Assembly: GCA_002329295.1 (NCBI GenBank)
Contig: DCTT01000010.1
Span: forward strand, 1-7,835
From: Eubacteriaceae bacterium UBA1433
GTDB taxonomy: Bacteria; Bacillota; Clostridia; Eubacteriales; UBA1433
Reading direction: 5' to 3'
DNA: 7,835 bases
Shown here piece after piece: positions 6,969 through 7,835 of this stretch; position 1 is the stretch's first letter, and the number at the start of each line of letters is the position of its first letter. The translations under genes were made by a program, and so were the position numbers. The notes under the pieces were generated by a model that was not told the DNA's origin, searched no databases, and saw nothing but the letters and a program-made list of their open reading frames with translations.

Positions 6969-6979
6969 TTTTTATCTCC
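6969..6979 (-). promoter_or_regulatory. Ribosome binding site supporting a start at 6968
   Basis: GGAGA (6979-6975) lies six bases before an ATG at 6968-6966, and an in-frame TAA lies just upstream of that ATG. The downstream ATG at 6906 has no such site. This is the main reason to place the original gene start at 6968 and to regard the frame as broken. Confidence 0.55.
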
Positions 6980-7012
6980 AAACATAGTTCACTCTTTTAT
7001 TTTCATTAAAAT

Positions 7013-7034
7013 AAACCTGATACATTTCAGGTTT
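7013..7034. repeat. AAACCTGA hairpin
   Basis: AAACCTGA (7013-7020) and TCAGGTTT (7027-7034) form an 8-bp perfect stem around a 6-nt loop. On the minus strand it sits about 45 bases upstream of the broken small gene, next to an AT-rich stretch (TATTTTAAT) that could be a -10 region. It could be an operator, a weak terminator or a repetitive hairpin element. Confidence 0.55.
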
Positions 7035-7072
7035 TGCTTCGCTCATTTCAAATAGTTTTTTACAAAATTTCT

Positions 7073-7110
7073 ACCTGACATTTAACCTGACATTTTAGAA
7101 TGTCAGGTTA
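7073..7110. repeat. ACCTGACATTT tandem plus 12-bp hairpin
   Basis: ACCTGACATTT occurs twice with a 12-base period (7073-7083 and 7085-7095). The second copy forms a 12-bp perfect stem, TAACCTGACATT (7083-7094) with AATGTCAGGTTA (7099-7110), around the tetraloop TTAG. A 10-base palindrome TAAAGCTTTA follows at 7111-7120. Together with 7013-7034 this gives five copies of the ACCTGA core in about 100 bases. No T-tract follows the large stem, so a simple terminator is less likely than a protein-binding or structural element. Confidence 0.65.
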
Positions 7111-7129
7111 TAAAGCTTTAAACAGCAAC

Positions 7130-7835
7130 TCTATCTCTCCCTTATTTATCTACCCCGTCCTCACACTTCTTTCAAAGCCTGTTTGATTTTCCGCAATCTC
7201 TTTCATCCCTTGTTTTCTCATTTATCTGACCCGCCCTGCCCCCTCCTTATATCTCCCTCAATTCCGATTTGACCACGCACAACCGCTTCCTTTTTTCTTA
7301 CTTACCTTTATGACCCACTCCCGCCCACACCTTGTCTTTTCCACTAAAACTTAATTGACCGCCCGCAATATCTCCTCTCTTTCTTTTTTTATCTCTTTGA
7401 CTCACTCCCGCACCCATTTCTCCCACCAAATCACAGTTGACCGCCCGCAATATCTCCTCTCTCTCTTTTTTTATCTCTTTGACTCACTCCCGCACCCATT
7501 TCTCCCACCAAATCACAGTTGACTGCCCGCAATCCCTTCTCTCTTTTCGCTTTCTCTCTAATTGACCCACCCCATTCCCCTTATTATGCGTTTCCCTCAA
7601 AGCCTGTTTGATTTCTCGCAATATCTCCTCTCTTTTCGCTTTCTGTCTATCTGACCCGCCCCACTCTATCACCCATTTCTCCCACCAAATCACCGTTGAC
7701 CGCCCGCAATATCTCCTCTTTCTTCGTTTTCTTTCTACTTGACCCGCCCCACTTCCCCATGTTTTCCTCTAATCTTATTCAACCACCCGCAATATCTTTT
7801 CTCTCTCTCTTTCTTTTTTTATCTCTTTGACTCAC
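7130..7835. repeat. Pyrimidine-rich tandem repeat array, units of 82-89 bases, runs off the window
   Basis: From about 7130 the plus strand is almost entirely C and T and is built of related units. Unit starts, marked by TTGAC(C/T)GCCCGCAAT or variants, fall at 7183, 7269, 7355, 7437, 7519, 7608, 7696 and 7778, giving periods of 86, 86, 82, 82, 89, 88 and 82. Each unit has a second TTGAC- or CTGAC-type motif near its middle, so the ancestral monomer was probably about 41-44 bases. Units at 7355 and 7437 differ at one base (7381/7463). A unit length of 82 is not a multiple of three, so the reading frame is not kept, and the minus-strand open frame at 7484-7693 is judged spurious. It is not a CRISPR array: there is no fixed repeat with unique spacers. 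Most of the last 700 bases are non-coding repeat by this reading. Confidence 0.85.

Noticed and set aside
6843..7055. Plus-strand 70-codon open frame
   Set aside because: It is antisense to the broken small gene, has no ribosome binding site, and ends in AT-rich sequence across the first hairpin.
7484..7693. Minus-strand 69-codon open frame in the tandem array
   Set aside because: It is Trp/Arg/Lys-rich, changes frame from unit to unit because units are not multiples of three, and has no conserved repeat at protein level.
7130..7835. CRISPR array
   Set aside because: Similarity extends across the whole unit, including the regions that would be spacers, periods vary, and no cas gene is present.

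Overview
The window reads as a piece of a low-to-moderate GC Bacillota chromosome. The evidence is strong AGGAGG-type ribosome binding sites, a Cro/C1-type regulator of the kind common in Clostridia and Erysipelotrichia, and a DesK/NarL-type two-component pair beside an ABC-2 exporter in the style of Bacillus. I cannot name a species. There are no tRNA, rRNA, CRISPR or transposase genes.

Layout. Positions 1-86 may hold the last 27 codons of an unknown plus-strand gene. Positions 87-405 show no gene. A clear intrinsic terminator (406-448, minus strand) closes a minus-strand block that runs leftward from 4776. In transcription order the block is an ABC ATPase (3844-4776), two ABC-2 permeases (2744-3844 and 1635-2747) and, after a 145-base gap with its own candidate promoter, a membrane-anchored XRE-type regulator (491-1489). 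Divergently, on the plus strand, lie a DesK/LiaS-type histidine kinase (4871-5911) and a NarL/LuxR-type response regulator (5908-6528). The 94-base divergent intergenic region carries two adjacent perfect palindromes that are good candidates for response-regulator operators.

How the genes fit together. The ATPase, two permeases, kinase and regulator have the same composition and protein sizes as the B. subtilis LnrJK-LnrLMN (YfiJK-YfiLMN) module, which gives resistance to linearmycin-type membrane-active polyenes. The simplest reading is a self-contained sense-and-export module: the membrane kinase detects envelope stress or a lipophilic compound, the regulator binds the shared intergenic region, and the exporter is induced. 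The substrate here is unknown. The membrane-bound XRE protein downstream may be a second control layer or an independent gene.

Right end. A small minus-strand gene (6622-6968) appears broken by one frameshift. It is followed by a cluster of AACCTGA-containing hairpins (7013-7120). From about 7130 to the window edge there is a strongly pyrimidine-biased tandem array with units of 82-89 bases, which continues beyond the window. This array and the hairpin cluster are the parts least explained by known gene families.
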